Notes: generated by a model not told the origin, from the sequence alone. A stretch of 64,000 nt of DNA from Deinococcus sp. YIM 134068 (GCF_036543075.1 NZ_JAZHPF010000001.1:372001-436000); one strand, 5' to 3'; shown: positions 48,008 to 58,595, numbered from the stretch's first letter. A program made the numbers and translations.

Positions 48008-49225
48008 CTAACGCCTCACCCCCAACACCTCATCCCTCTGCGGCAGCGCGCGGGCCACCGACCGCCCCGGCCACAGGTAGTACGCCTCCGCGAGCAGAAA
48101 GACGGCGGCCCCCAGCGTGAACACCCCCGCCGGGCCGAAAGTTGCCCAGGCCACGCCTCCCAGCACAGGCCCGACGGCGTAGCCCAGCGCCTCCACCGCC
48201 ATCACGGTGCCCCAGGCGGCGGCGCGGTGGGACTCGGGCAGCACCCGCGCGACGAGGCCGTTCCAGCCCACCACGAAGGCCCCGTACCCGACGCCGAACA
48301 GGGGGGCGAGGAGCCACAGCCGCGCTTCCGCGCCGGGCAGGGCCGCCGTGCCGAAACTCAGGGCGAGCAGCAGCAGGCCGGGCGCGAGGGCACGCCGGGG
48401 ATGCGCCCCGTCCGCCACCCGCCCCGAGACCCAGAAGGCCGCCCCGAACACCGCCAGCGCGAGCAGCCCCGGCCCCATCAGGTCGCCCAGCCCCAGCCCC
48501 AGCCGCGCTAGCAGCGGGTAGAACACGGTGACGAGCAGCCCCGGCGCGAGCGTCTGCGCGAAGGCGGCGGGCAGCAGCACGGCCACACGCGACCAGCCGC
48601 GCCACACCGACGCTCCGGTCAGGCCCGACCCGCCCCCCTCCAGCCGGGGCAGCCGCAGCCGCCACAGGCTCAGCGCGAGGGCGAGGGCCAGCCCCTGCGC
48701 GACCAGCAGGAGGGTCCACGCCGCGTCCGGGTACGCCTGCATCAGCGGCCCGACGCCCAGCACGCCGCCCAGGATGGCGGGGGCGACGCTCAGGCTGGAC
48801 ACCGCCAGCGCCCGCGCCGTGCGTCCGGGCCGGGCCAGCGCCTGCGACGTGCTCATCAGGCCCGGCCACAGGGCGGCGTAGGCCAGCCCCCACGCCGCGC
48901 ACCCCAGCACCCCCCACCCGGCGAACGGGACGAACCGCGCCCCCAGCACCGCCCCCAGCCCCAGCACCGCGCCCAGGGTCAGCACGCGCCCCAGTCCCCA
49001 CCGCTCCGTCACCAGCCCGGCGGGACCTTTGGCGAGCGCGTCGGCGAGGTAGTGCACACCGACCATCAACCCGACCACCGCCGCCCCCAGCCCCAGCCCC
49101 GGCCCCGCCACGGGCAGCGCCGACACGAAAAAGCCCGTCCGCACGAGTTCCGAGACGACCAGCAGCGCGAGCAGCCGCAGCATGGTCGAGGGCCGGGTCC
49201 ACAGCATCAGGGCCGATTGTGTCAT
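48008..49225 (-). CDS. MFS transporter
   Basis: About 405 residues, mostly hydrophobic with about 12 membrane segments (LLALLVVSELVRTGFFVSAL, AAVVGLMVGVHYLADALAKGPAGLVTERWGLG with the loop 2-3 motif, LGGVAWATFGPAGVFTLGAAVFLLAEAYYLWPG). The motif DALAKGPAGLVTERWGLGR corresponds to the MFS A motif. No substrate can be given. Start MTQSALMLWTRP at 49225. A very long antisense frame overlaps it, but the minus-strand frame has the membrane protein pattern. Confidence 0.8.
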   Translation of the reverse strand: MTQSALMLWTRPSTMLRLLALLVVSELVRTGFFVSALPVAGPGLGLGAAVVGLMVGVHYLADALAKGPAGLVTERWGLGRVLTLGAVLGLGAVLGARFVPFAGWGVLGCAAWGLAYAALWPGLMSTSQALARPGRTARALAVSSLSVAPAILGGVLGVGPLMQAYPDAAWTLLLVAQGLALALALSLWRLRLPRLEGGGSGLTGASVWRGWSRVAVLLPAAFAQTLAPGLLVTVFYPLLARLGLGLGDLMGPGLLALAVFGAAFWVSGRVADGAHPRRALAPGLLLLALSFGTAALPGAEARLWLLAPLFGVGYGAFVVGWNGLVARVLPESHRAAAWGTVMAVEALGYAVGPVLGGVAWATFGPAGVFTLGAAVFLLAEAYYLWPGRSVARALPQRDEVLGVRR

Positions 49226-49285
49226 ACCCGCCGCTTCCGGCAGTGATGAGTGATGAGTGATGAGGGGCGTTGAGGCTTCGGGAGG

Positions 49286-49318
49286 GTCGCCAGTCGCCAG
49301 CTTCCAGTCGCCAGAAGG
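49286..49318. repeat. TGGCGACTGG-type repeat (inverted)
   Basis: GGGTCGCCAGTCGCCAGCTT followed by CCAGTCGCCAGAA, 34 bases before the MITE-like copy B. Confidence 0.5.
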
Positions 49319-49351
49319 GCAGCCCGGCTGTTTTGCTCCTCCCCCCTTGCG

Positions 49352-49509
49352 ACGCTTGATGTGCAAGAGCAGGCAAGCGTGCCAGCCACGCTCTTTGCTC
49401 CCTCCCTCCTTGTGGGGGAGGGTTGGGGAGGGGGGTGACGAGTACCGCTCGTCTTCTCGCCAGACAGCGAAAACGCCCCCTTCCCCAATCCGCAATTCAC
49501 ACCAAGCGT
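49352..49509. mobile_element. MITE-like element, copy B (158 bp)
   Basis: The ends ACGCTTGATGTG (left) and, inverted, ACGCTTGGTGTG (right) match at 11 of 12 positions, and the element is flanked by perfect 5-bp duplications TTGCG / TTGCG (49347-49351 and 49510-49514). It is the same length as copy A and shares CTCCCTCCTTGTGGGGGAGG, GGGTTGGGGAGGGG and a GACGAG(C/T)ACCGCTCGTC hairpin. It lies in the 384-base gap before hen1, where no gene is seen. Confidence 0.85.
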
Positions 49510-49609
49510 TTGCGGAGAAGGCCGGGTGGGGGATGGCGAGCACCGCTCCCCCTCTCCCGTCCGCCACTTGACGGACGCCCATGCTCAGCCGCCGCGCTAG
49601 CCTCCCGAC

Positions 49610-51001
49610 ATGCTGCTCACCCTCACCGCCACACGACCCGGCCCGGACGCGCCTCCGGCGACCGACCTCGGCTTCCTGCTGCACAAGCACCCGGACCGCG
49701 TGCTGGAGCGCGCGTTGCCTTTCGGTCGCTCCACCGTCTTCTACCCGGAGGCGACGCCCGAGGTCTGCACGGCGGCGCTGCTGCTGGAGGTGGACCCGGT
49801 GGCGCTGTCGCGGCACACCCGCGCCGGGGACGGTGCCCCGCTCGAACCCTACGTGAACGACCGACCCTACGCGGGCGGCAGTTTCCTCGCCGTGGCCCTG
49901 CGCGACGCCTTCGGCACGGCGATGACGGGGCGGAGCAAGGACCGTCAGGAGTTGGCGGACGCGCCCCTCCCCCTCGTGGCCGAGCTGCCCTGTGTCGCCT
50001 CGCGCGGTCCCGCCGACCTGCCAGCGCGGCTGTTCGGGCCGCTGGGGTACGCGGTGGAGGCGGAGGCCATCCCCCTCGACCCCCTCTTCCCGGAGTGGGG
50101 CGCGCGGCCCTATGTCCGGCTGCGGCTGAGCGGTACGGTGCGCCTGCGGGACCTCCTCGCCCACCTGTACGTCCTCCTGCCCGTACTGGACGGCAAGAAG
50201 CACTACTACCTCGACGACGCGGAGGTGGACAAGCTGCTGCGGCACGGCGCGGGCTGGCTGGACGCGCACCCGGAGCGGGACCTCATCGCGGGCCGCTTCC
50301 TGCGCTTCCGCGACCTCGTGCGGCGGGCGGAGGCGAGCTTCACCGTGGACGTGACCGAGGAGGAGACCGTACCCCGCGACCCCCGCCCCCGCCTCCACGA
50401 CGAGCGGCTGGACCGGGTGGCGGAGGTGCTGCGGTCCAGCGGTGCCGCCCGCGTCCTCGACCTCGGCTGCGGGGAGGGCAAGTTGCTGAGGCGTCTGCTC
50501 GCCGTCCCGCAGTTCCGCGAACTCGTCGGGCTGGACGTGAGCGCCCGCGCGCTGGAAATCGCCGCCGAGAAACTGCACCTGCGGGAGCGCCCCGAACTCG
50601 CCGCCCGCGTCCGCCTCCTGCACGGCAGCCTTACTTACCGCGACGCCCGCCTGCGCGGTTTCGACGCCGCCGCGCTCGTGGAGGTCATCGAACACCTCGA
50701 ACCGCACCGCTTGAGCGCCCTGACGGCCAACCTCTTCGGCGACGCCCGGCCCGGAACCGTGGTCGTGACGACGCCCAACCGCGAGTACAACGCCCTGTTC
50801 TCCGCTAAGCACGGTGGGGAAGATGCGGGCATGAGGCACGCCGATCACCGCTTCGAGTGGACGCGCGCCGAGTTCCGCGCGTGGGCCGATGCGGCGGCAG
50901 GCGCTCACGGCTACACGGTCCGGTACGAGGACGTGGGCGACGTTCACCCCGAGTTCGGCCCGGTGACGCAGATGGCGGTGTTCGAGAGGGCGACTCCGTG
51001 A
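49610..51001 (+). CDS. hen1: 3' terminal RNA ribose 2'-O-methyltransferase Hen1
   Basis: 463 residues. The N-terminal half (1-250) is the bacterial Hen1-specific domain that binds Pnkp (MLLTLTATRPGPDAPPATDLGFLLHKHP, YVNDRPYAGGSFLAVALRDAFGTAM). The C-terminal methyltransferase has SAM motif VLDLGCGEGKLL (283-293) and the Mg-binding E358-V-I-E361-H362 with a later histidine in HADHRFEWTRAEF. With Pnkp it repairs RNA cut by ribotoxins, adding 2'-O-methyl at the 3' end so the repaired site resists new cleavage. It is first in a run of overlapping genes. Confidence 0.95.
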   Translation: MLLTLTATRPGPDAPPATDLGFLLHKHPDRVLERALPFGRSTVFYPEATPEVCTAALLLEVDPVALSRHTRAGDGAPLEPYVNDRPYAGGSFLAVALRDAFGTAMTGRSKDRQELADAPLPLVAELPCVASRGPADLPARLFGPLGYAVEAEAIPLDPLFPEWGARPYVRLRLSGTVRLRDLLAHLYVLLPVLDGKKHYYLDDAEVDKLLRHGAGWLDAHPERDLIAGRFLRFRDLVRRAEASFTVDVTEEETVPRDPRPRLHDERLDRVAEVLRSSGAARVLDLGCGEGKLLRRLLAVPQFRELVGLDVSARALEIAAEKLHLRERPELAARVRLLHGSLTYRDARLRGFDAAALVEVIEHLEPHRLSALTANLFGDARPGTVVVTTPNREYNALFSAKHGGEDAGMRHADHRFEWTRAEFRAWADAAAGAHGYTVRYEDVGDVHPEFGPVTQMAVFERATP

Positions 51002-51879
51002 CCCTGCCGCCCGTGCTCCCCGTGGGCACGAGCGTCGTCACGCGCCTGCCCGTGTCGGGACACCCGGCGGGGGCCGTCGCTGTAGTCGTCCGCTCGCCCC
51101 TCGACCCCGACCACGCCTACCGCGTCCGCTTTCCCGACGGGACGGAGGCGACCCTGAACCGGGGCGGCCTGACCGTCCGGCGACATGAGAAGAACGCCCT
51201 GCCGCACGCCGAGCGCGATTTCATTCCATTCATTCAATACCGCTGCGTGGTCGGTAGCCGGGCTTTTGGCCTCGACACGGAGGCAAGTGACACCGACCTG
51301 CGCGGCTTCTACCTGCCCCCGGCGCGCGAGCATTGGGGCCTCGCGGGCGTGCCCGAGCAACTGGAGTTCGGCGAGGAGGTGTACTGGGAGGCGGGAAAGT
51401 TCGTCGCCCTCGCGCTGAAGGCTAATCCGAACGTGCTGGAAGTGCTGCACAGCCCCCTCGTACAGACGGTGACACCTCTGGCTCAGGAGTTGCTGGACAT
51501 CCGCGAGGCGCTCCTGAGCCGCCTCGTCTACCAGACGTACAACGGGTACATGATGGGCCAGTTCAAGCGGCTGGAGGCCGACCTGCGGCAGCACGGCGAG
51601 GTCCGCTGGAAACACGCCATGCACCTGCTCCGGCTGCTCCTGAGCGGCATTGCGGTGCTGGAGCGGGGAGAGGTCCTCGTTCATGTGGGCGAACACCGCG
51701 CCACCCTCCTCGCCGTCAAGCGGGGCGAGGTGCCCTGGCCCGAGCTGGAACGCTGGCGGCTCTCTCTTCACGCGAGGTTCGACCGCGCGTACACGGCGAC
51801 GACCCTCCCCGAACGCCCCGACTACGCACGGGTGGAGGCGTGGCTCCTGCGGGCGCGGCGGGCGGCGCTGGACTGGTGA
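50998..51879 (+). CDS. Nucleotidyltransferase, COG3541-like, next to hen1 (NT1)
   Basis: 293 residues. The nucleotidyltransferase motif is VVGSRAFGLDTEASDTDLRGFYLPP (G-S ... D-x-D) after an N-terminal KOW-like or SH3-like segment (about 1-65; VTRLPVSGHPAGAVAVVV). The remainder is helical (LHSPLVQTVTPLAQELLDIREALL; HGEVRWKHAMHLLRLLLSGI). It overlaps hen1 by four bases (GTGA), so is coupled to it. COG3541 members are predicted nucleotidyltransferases of unknown substrate. Adding nucleotides to damaged RNA ends before ligation is an inference from context. Confidence 0.85.
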   Translation: MTLPPVLPVGTSVVTRLPVSGHPAGAVAVVVRSPLDPDHAYRVRFPDGTEATLNRGGLTVRRHEKNALPHAERDFIPFIQYRCVVGSRAFGLDTEASDTDLRGFYLPPAREHWGLAGVPEQLEFGEEVYWEAGKFVALALKANPNVLEVLHSPLVQTVTPLAQELLDIREALLSRLVYQTYNGYMMGQFKRLEADLRQHGEVRWKHAMHLLRLLLSGIAVLERGEVLVHVGEHRATLLAVKRGEVPWPELERWRLSLHARFDRAYTATTLPERPDYARVEAWLLRARRAALDW

Positions 51880-52649
51880 CGGCGATGATCTTTCCCCCAC
51901 AACTTGTTGATGCCGTTCACGCCTACCCGCATCCCCTCGTCTTCGCCACGGTCAGCGGCGCGCACCTCTACGGCTTCCCGAGCGTGGATAGCGACTGGGA
52001 CCTGCGCGGCGTCCACGTCCTTCCCCTGCGGGATGTGCTGGGTCTGGAGACGCCCGAGGAGACGCACAGCCTGGAGCGCGACGACGGGACCGTGGAACTC
52101 GACCTCGTGACGCATGACGCGCGCAAGTTCGCCCGGCTGCTCCTCACCCGTAACGGGTACGTGCTGGAGCAACTGCTCTCGCCGCTCGTCGTCCACACGA
52201 TGCCCGCCCATGCGGACCTCGCCGCCCTCGCCCGGCGGTGCGTGACCCGGCACCACGCGCACCACTATCTCGGCTTCACCCGCAACCAGTGGGAGATGCT
52301 GGAGCGGGAGGACGTGCCCCGCGTCAAGCCGCTGCTCTACGCCTTCCGCACCGTGCTGACCGGGCTGCACCTCCTGCGAACGGGGGAGGTGGAGGCGAAC
52401 CTCGAAGTCCTGAACGCCGAAGCCCGCCTCCCCTTCCTCACCGACCTGATGACGTTGAAGCGGGAGGGGCGGGAGGGCGAGCCTCTGCCCGAAGCTCCAG
52501 CCGTATACCAGGCCGAGCATCTGCGCCTCGTGCGGGAGTTGGAGGAGGCGCGGCAGACGACACATCTCCCCGACGCCGTGCCTGACGATGTGGCCCGCGC
52601 AGTGAGCGAGTGGGTGGTGGGGGTGCGGCTCAGCTCCCCGGCGCGGTGA
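51876..52649 (+). CDS. Second COG3541-like nucleotidyltransferase (NT2)
   Basis: About 257 residues. FATVSGAHLYGFPSVDSDWDLRGVHVLP is the signature (SG-x-x-x-YG ... DSDWDLRG), followed by LDLVTHDARKFARLLLTRNGYVLEQLLSPLVV and ARRCVTRHHAHHYLGFTRNQWEMLE. GTG 51876 overlaps the stop of NT1 by four bases, repeating the hen1-NT1 junction; ATG 51885 is the alternative. It is related to NT1 but lacks its N-terminal extra domain. Its 3' end overlaps the 3' end of the broken toxin gene on the other strand by 20 bases. Confidence 0.85.
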   Translation: MTAMIFPPQLVDAVHAYPHPLVFATVSGAHLYGFPSVDSDWDLRGVHVLPLRDVLGLETPEETHSLERDDGTVELDLVTHDARKFARLLLTRNGYVLEQLLSPLVVHTMPAHADLAALARRCVTRHHAHHYLGFTRNQWEMLEREDVPRVKPLLYAFRTVLTGLHLLRTGEVEANLEVLNAEARLPFLTDLMTLKREGREGEPLPEAPAVYQAEHLRLVRELEEARQTTHLPDAVPDDVARAVSEWVVGVRLSSPAR

Positions 52650-53070
52650 CGATGCTCAGACCCGGTACGCCCGCGAAGTCGGCGGCGTTGTGCGTGACCA
52701 GCGGGCAGCCGACGGCGAGGGCGGTGGCGGCGATCCAGGCATCGGCGGAGTCGATGGGGCGGCCTGCCTTCATGGCAGCAACCCGAACGGCGGCCCAGCG
52801 GGCAGACAGGGAAGCATTGGAGTGAATGACGCCGAAGGGGGACAGGAAGTCGAGGAGCTGTTGGGTCCTGCGTGCGCCCCAGCAATTCTTGAGCGCCCAC
52901 TCGCTCAACTCCGCCAGCGTTTGAAACGAGATCAGACCCCTGTACGGGGAGATGAGGTGGGCTTAGGCGGGGCCGCGCGTGTCGCCCTTGAAGATGTAAC
53001 TGAGAACGTTGGTGTCGATGACGACGAACGGCGCTGCGGACGGCTGTATTCCATCTGGCTCGTCGATCAC
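52630..53070 (-). pseudogene. VapC-like PIN toxin with an in-frame stop
   Basis: The frame starts at GTG 53070 (overlapping the antitoxin stop by four bases) and reads through PFVVIDTNVLSYIFKGDTRGPA. It meets TAA (plus-strand 52963-52965), then continues in the same frame as AHLISPYRGLISFQTLAELSEW to the end at 52630 (146 codons in all). PIN residues are visible: D in IDTN, E in LAELSEW, D in DSADAWIAA and the NAADF end. Only one stop codon breaks it, so it is a recent inactivation, or it yields a peptide of about 35 residues. A start at 52908 would give a fragment lacking the first acidic residue. Confidence 0.85.
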
Positions 53071-53513
53071 GCGGACTTGCTGACGCGAGGAGTGACCTGA
53101 CGCAGAGCCTCACGAACGGCCTGCTTCTCGGCCTCCCGCTCAGCCCAGAAGCGGTCATTCTCGGCGCGTTCCTCTTCGGTCCAGTCGGGCACGAGGGCGA
53201 GCAACTCCTCGGCGTCGAAGGGACGGGCACCGGAGAGCTGGGCTTGCAGGGCGGGGTCGATTCCCGCGTCCACCGTGGGAGAGGTCTGGTGATGCAACAC
53301 GTCCTCCACAGTCATTCTCACGCCGGTCAGTTCTTCCAATCCGCTCAGCAATTTGTCTAACGTCTCCAGCGTCACCGCTTTGGCCCTGCCGTTCACGATG
53401 TCGTACACCGTGTTCTTGGACAGCCCGCTCACCCGCGCGAGGGCCAGGGGCGTCTTGCCGTAGTGCCCGAGGGTTTCGCCCAACTTCCAGCGGGTGTGTC
53501 GGGTCCCGGTCAT
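53067..53513 (-). CDS. XRE-family antitoxin-like regulator
   Basis: 148 residues. The N-terminal helix-turn-helix is LALARVSGLSKNTVYDIVNGRAKAVTLETLDKLLSGL, of the XRE/HTH_26 type. The C-terminal half (about 85-148, DPALQAQLSGARPFDAEELLALVPDWTEEERAENDRFWAERE) is a charged helix that could bind the toxin. It is followed, with a GTGA overlap, by the broken PIN gene; this is the standard antitoxin-toxin order. Since the toxin is broken, the antitoxin may now protect against nothing or act as a stray regulator. Confidence 0.8.
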   Translation of the reverse strand: MTGTRHTRWKLGETLGHYGKTPLALARVSGLSKNTVYDIVNGRAKAVTLETLDKLLSGLEELTGVRMTVEDVLHHQTSPTVDAGIDPALQAQLSGARPFDAEELLALVPDWTEEERAENDRFWAEREAEKQAVREALRQVTPRVSKSA

Positions 53514-53662
53514 GGGGCCAGTGTACCCCTGTGGTTGACCAGTGAAAGAGGAAAAAAGGAGTAGAGGACTGGGAAGAGGCAGAGTTTACGCGTCCCCTCC
53601 GCCAATCTGCCCATGCCCGCCCCGCCGCCATGTGCGAGCATCGGCGCTTGAGGTCCCTGCCC

Positions 53663-56176
53663 ATGCACATCCCGCTCCCCGAACTCGCCCTCGTCGCCCT
53701 CGTCGGCGCGTCGTCCTCCGGCAAGTCGTCCTTCGCGGCGCGGCACTTCCTCCCGACCGAGGTGCTGAGCAGCGACCGCTTCCGCGCCCTCGTGAGCGAC
53801 GACGAGAACAGCCTGGAGGCGACGGGGGACGCCTTCGACAGCCTCTTTTTCTTGGCGGGGAAGCGGCTCACGCGTGGGAGGTTGACGGTCGTGGACGCCA
53901 CGAGCGTGCGCCCGGAGGATCGTCGGCGGCTCATCGACCTCGCCCGCGCCCACGACGTGCTGCCCGTCGCCATCGTCCTCGACCTGCCCCGCTCTGTATT
54001 GGAGGCCCGACACGCGGCCCGGACCGACCGGAGCTTCCCCGCTTCGGTGATCGGGCGGCAGGTCTCCGAGTTGCGGCGCACCCAGCGCGGTCTCCAGAAG
54101 GAGGGTTTCCGCCACGTCTGGACGCTGAGGACGGAGGAGGAGGTGACGGCGGCGACCGTCTCGCGCGTGCCCCTGTACACGAACCGCAAGGAGCTGACGG
54201 GGCCGTTCGACTTCATCGGGGACGTTCACGGCTGCCTGCCCGAACTGCGCGAACTGCTGGGACGGCTGGGTTACACGCTGGAGGGCGAGACCGTCACCCC
54301 GCCGCCCGGTCGCACCGCCGTCTTCGTGGGCGACCTCGTGGACCGGGGGCCGGACAGCGCGGGCGTGCTGCGGCTGGTGATGGGGATGGTCCGCTCCGGC
54401 GCGGCCCTCTGCGTCCCCGGCAACCACGACGACAAGCTGGGGCGGGCGCTGGGCGGCAAGGCGGTCAAGGGGCTGCACGGGCTGGACGGGACGCTGGCGC
54501 AGTTGGAGGTCGCCGGGCCGGAGTTCCGCGCCGAGGTCCGGGCCTTCCTCGACGGCTTGGTGAGCCACCTCGTCCTCGACGGCGGGCGGGTGGTCGTCGC
54601 GCACGCGGGATTGCCGGAGCGGTATCAGGGGCGGTCGTCGGGGCGGGTGCGGTCCTTTGCCCTCTACGGCGACGTGGACGGCAGCACGGACGACCTCGGC
54701 CTTCCCGTGCGGCGCGACTGGGCGCGGGAATATCGGGGGTCGGCCTATGTGGTGTACGGGCATACCCCGGTCGCCCAGCCGAGGTGGGTCAACCGAACCC
54801 TCAACATCGACACGGGCTGCGCGTTCGGCGGTTCGCTCACCGCGCTGCGTTACCCGGAGATGGAGACGGTCGGCGTGCCCGCCCACGCGCAGTACGCCGT
54901 GCCCGCGCGTCCCCTCGCGCCACCGGAGGAGACGCGGGAGCTAGGCGGTGTGCCCGACCTCGCCGCGCTGACGGGCAGGGCCAGAATCGAGACGCGGACC
55001 TTCGGCGGCGTGGCCCTGAAGGAGGGCGAGCGGGCGGCGGCGCTGGAAACTTTCGGGCGCTTCGGCGTGGACCCCGCGTGGTGTCCCTTCCTCCCCCCCA
55101 CGATGAGTCCGGTGGAGACGAGCGGGCGGGCGGAGTTTCTGGAATATCCCGCCGAGGCGTTCGCGTACTTCCGCTCCCAGGGCGTCGCGCAGGTTGTGTG
55201 CGAGGAGAAGCACATGGGGTCGCGCGCCGTCCTCGTGCTGACGCGGGATGAGGAGACGGCCCGGCGACGCTTCGGCCCGGAGGGGCTGGGCCGGATTTAC
55301 ACCCGCACCGGACGCCCCTTCCTCAAGGACGACTGGGAGGCCGACGTGCTGACCCGCGCCCGCGCCGCCGTCACCCGTGCCGGGCTGTGGGAGGAGCTGA
55401 ACACGGGCTGGCTCGTCCTCGACGCCGAGATTCTGCCGTGGAGCCTCAAGGCGGAGGAGCTGATCAAGGGGCAGTACGCGGCGGTGGGTGCGGCGGGGAA
55501 CGCGACCCTGCCCGCCGCCGTGGAGGCGCTGGAGAGGGCGCGGGCACGCGGTCTGGAGGTGGGCGACCTGCTGACCCGCACCCGTGACCGGGCCGCCGAC
55601 CTCACCGCGTACCGGGCCGCCTACCGCGCCTACGTCCGCCGGGTGGAGGGGCCGGGGGATGTCCAGATCAGGCCCTTCCACCTCCTCGCGTCGGAGGGGA
55701 CGGTCCACATGGACAGGGACCACCTCTGGCACCTGGGCACGCTGGGGCGGCTCGCGGACGCCGACCCCACCCTCTTCGGGCGCACGGCCCACCGCCTCGT
55801 CACGCTGGGCGACGAGGGGAGTGAGGCGGAGGCGACGGAGTGGTGGCTCGCCCTCACGGCGGGCGGTGGCGAGGGCATGGTCGTCAAGCCGCTGGCCTTC
55901 CTGGACGCCGGGAAGCGCACCCTGCAACCCGCCGTCAAGGTCCGGGGCCGGGAATATCTGCGGATCATCTACGGCCCGGAGTACACGCGCCCGGAACACT
56001 TGGCGCGGCTGCGTTCCCGCTCGCTCGCCGCCAAGCGTGGGCGGGCGCTGCGGGAGTTCCACCTGGGGCTGGAGGCGCTGCACCGCTTCACGGAGGGGGC
56101 GGGCGTGGGCCGGGTCCACGAGTGCGTCCTCGGTGTGCTGGCGCTGGAGAGCGAGCCGATAGACGCGCGGCTGTGA
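53663..56176 (+). CDS. pnkp: Polynucleotide kinase-phosphatase-ligase Pnkp
   Basis: End-healing and sealing enzyme for RNA repair, about 837 residues in three modules. Kinase (1-170): P-loop GASSSGKSS (15-23). Metallophosphatase (about 180-400): GDVHGC (D187, H189), GDLVDRGPDS and GNHDDK (254-259), GHTPV. Ligase-adenylyltransferase (about 440-837): EEKHMGSR with K516 as nucleophile, then ILPWSLKAEELIKGQY and GGGEGMVVKP with the downstream motifs. The start is ATG 53663 (MHIPLPEL). It is the partner of Hen1 at 49610, separated from that block by the toxin-antitoxin pair. Confidence 0.95.
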   Translation: MHIPLPELALVALVGASSSGKSSFAARHFLPTEVLSSDRFRALVSDDENSLEATGDAFDSLFFLAGKRLTRGRLTVVDATSVRPEDRRRLIDLARAHDVLPVAIVLDLPRSVLEARHAARTDRSFPASVIGRQVSELRRTQRGLQKEGFRHVWTLRTEEEVTAATVSRVPLYTNRKELTGPFDFIGDVHGCLPELRELLGRLGYTLEGETVTPPPGRTAVFVGDLVDRGPDSAGVLRLVMGMVRSGAALCVPGNHDDKLGRALGGKAVKGLHGLDGTLAQLEVAGPEFRAEVRAFLDGLVSHLVLDGGRVVVAHAGLPERYQGRSSGRVRSFALYGDVDGSTDDLGLPVRRDWAREYRGSAYVVYGHTPVAQPRWVNRTLNIDTGCAFGGSLTALRYPEMETVGVPAHAQYAVPARPLAPPEETRELGGVPDLAALTGRARIETRTFGGVALKEGERAAALETFGRFGVDPAWCPFLPPTMSPVETSGRAEFLEYPAEAFAYFRSQGVAQVVCEEKHMGSRAVLVLTRDEETARRRFGPEGLGRIYTRTGRPFLKDDWEADVLTRARAAVTRAGLWEELNTGWLVLDAEILPWSLKAEELIKGQYAAVGAAGNATLPAAVEALERARARGLEVGDLLTRTRDRAADLTAYRAAYRAYVRRVEGPGDVQIRPFHLLASEGTVHMDRDHLWHLGTLGRLADADPTLFGRTAHRLVTLGDEGSEAEATEWWLALTAGGGEGMVVKPLAFLDAGKRTLQPAVKVRGREYLRIIYGPEYTRPEHLARLRSRSLAAKRGRALREFHLGLEALHRFTEGAGVGRVHECVLGVLALESEPIDARL

Positions 56177-56394
56177 GGACCTGACTGGAAGAGCTTCTTA
56201 TCCTGGCGACCTGCCGACATACGGCGGTGAAAGAGCACCTCAACTCATGGACCTTCAAGAACCGCCGATGCCGTGCCCCCTGCCGTGGAGAGCGGCAAAG
56301 TTCAGCGCCGTGTCGTCCAGAACGCACATCGGGGCCAGTGTTCTTCCCGTCGTAATGTAAGGCGTCTTGAGTCTTCCAACTGGCCTCCACGCCG

Positions 56395-56435
56395 AGATAA
56401 AGAAAGGGCGCACCGAACCTCGATTCGATGCGCCC
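56395..56435 (-). terminator. Intrinsic terminator after glmS
   Basis: On the minus strand GGGCGCATCGAA and TTCGGTGCGCCC form a 12-bp stem (one G-T pair) with a 6-base loop, then TTTCTTTAT. It lies 12 bases after the glmS stop codon. The remaining gap to pnkp shows no gene. Confidence 0.85.
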
Positions 56436-56447
56436 GGCCAGACCCCG

Positions 56448-58268
<1,821 letters not shown>

Positions 58269-58334
58269 ACATGCTCCTCGACCCACACCCGGCGCTCAGG
58301 CCGGGGCGGGCGGTGTCTGAGTCGATTTGTTCGC

Positions 58335-58492
58335 ACCGCGCGGCCTTATCTCCACGTCACCGTGGGGTTTATCGCCGCGCTTCACTCCGTGGGGAGTCGG
58401 GGAGGCCCGTGCCGGGCCTGGAGGCATCCGCAGAACGCTCGCTCACCTCCACCTCGTCTTCTGCCTCCTGGGGAGACAGACCTTGCGCTTCC
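58335..58492 (-). ncRNA. glmS ribozyme (glucosamine-6-phosphate-activated)
   Basis: Reading the minus strand upstream of glmS: AAGCGC at 58490-58485 (cleavage expected between A58489 and G58488), then the core GACGAGGTGGAGGT (58459-58446) and CTGCGGATGCCTCCAGG downstream (near 58432), as in known glmS ribozymes. A 7-bp stem GCGCGGC/GCCGCGC (58338-58380 region) closes the 3' side around a hairpin ACCCCACGGTGACGTGG. When glucosamine-6-phosphate is high, self-cleavage lowers glmS mRNA. The ribozyme-to-ATG distance is about 70 bases. Confidence 0.9.
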
Positions 58493-58595
58493 CGGTTGTG
58501 TGAACCGGACACCAGACGGTTCGGGCGAAAGCTTATCACCCGGCTTGAGTGAGATGTGCAAGATGCTCAGATAGGGTGGGGGGACCGGTGGGGGG

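Noticed and set aside
48008..50947. Open frame of about 980 codons on the minus strand covering MFS and part of hen1
   Set aside because: Only the part from 49225 down reads as a membrane protein; the rest is antisense to hen1, with Arg/Gly/His-rich shadow composition.
56177..56394. Possible gene remnant between pnkp and glmS
   Set aside because: Short frames exist on the minus strand but lack ribosome sites or recognisable domains; no gene can be supported.
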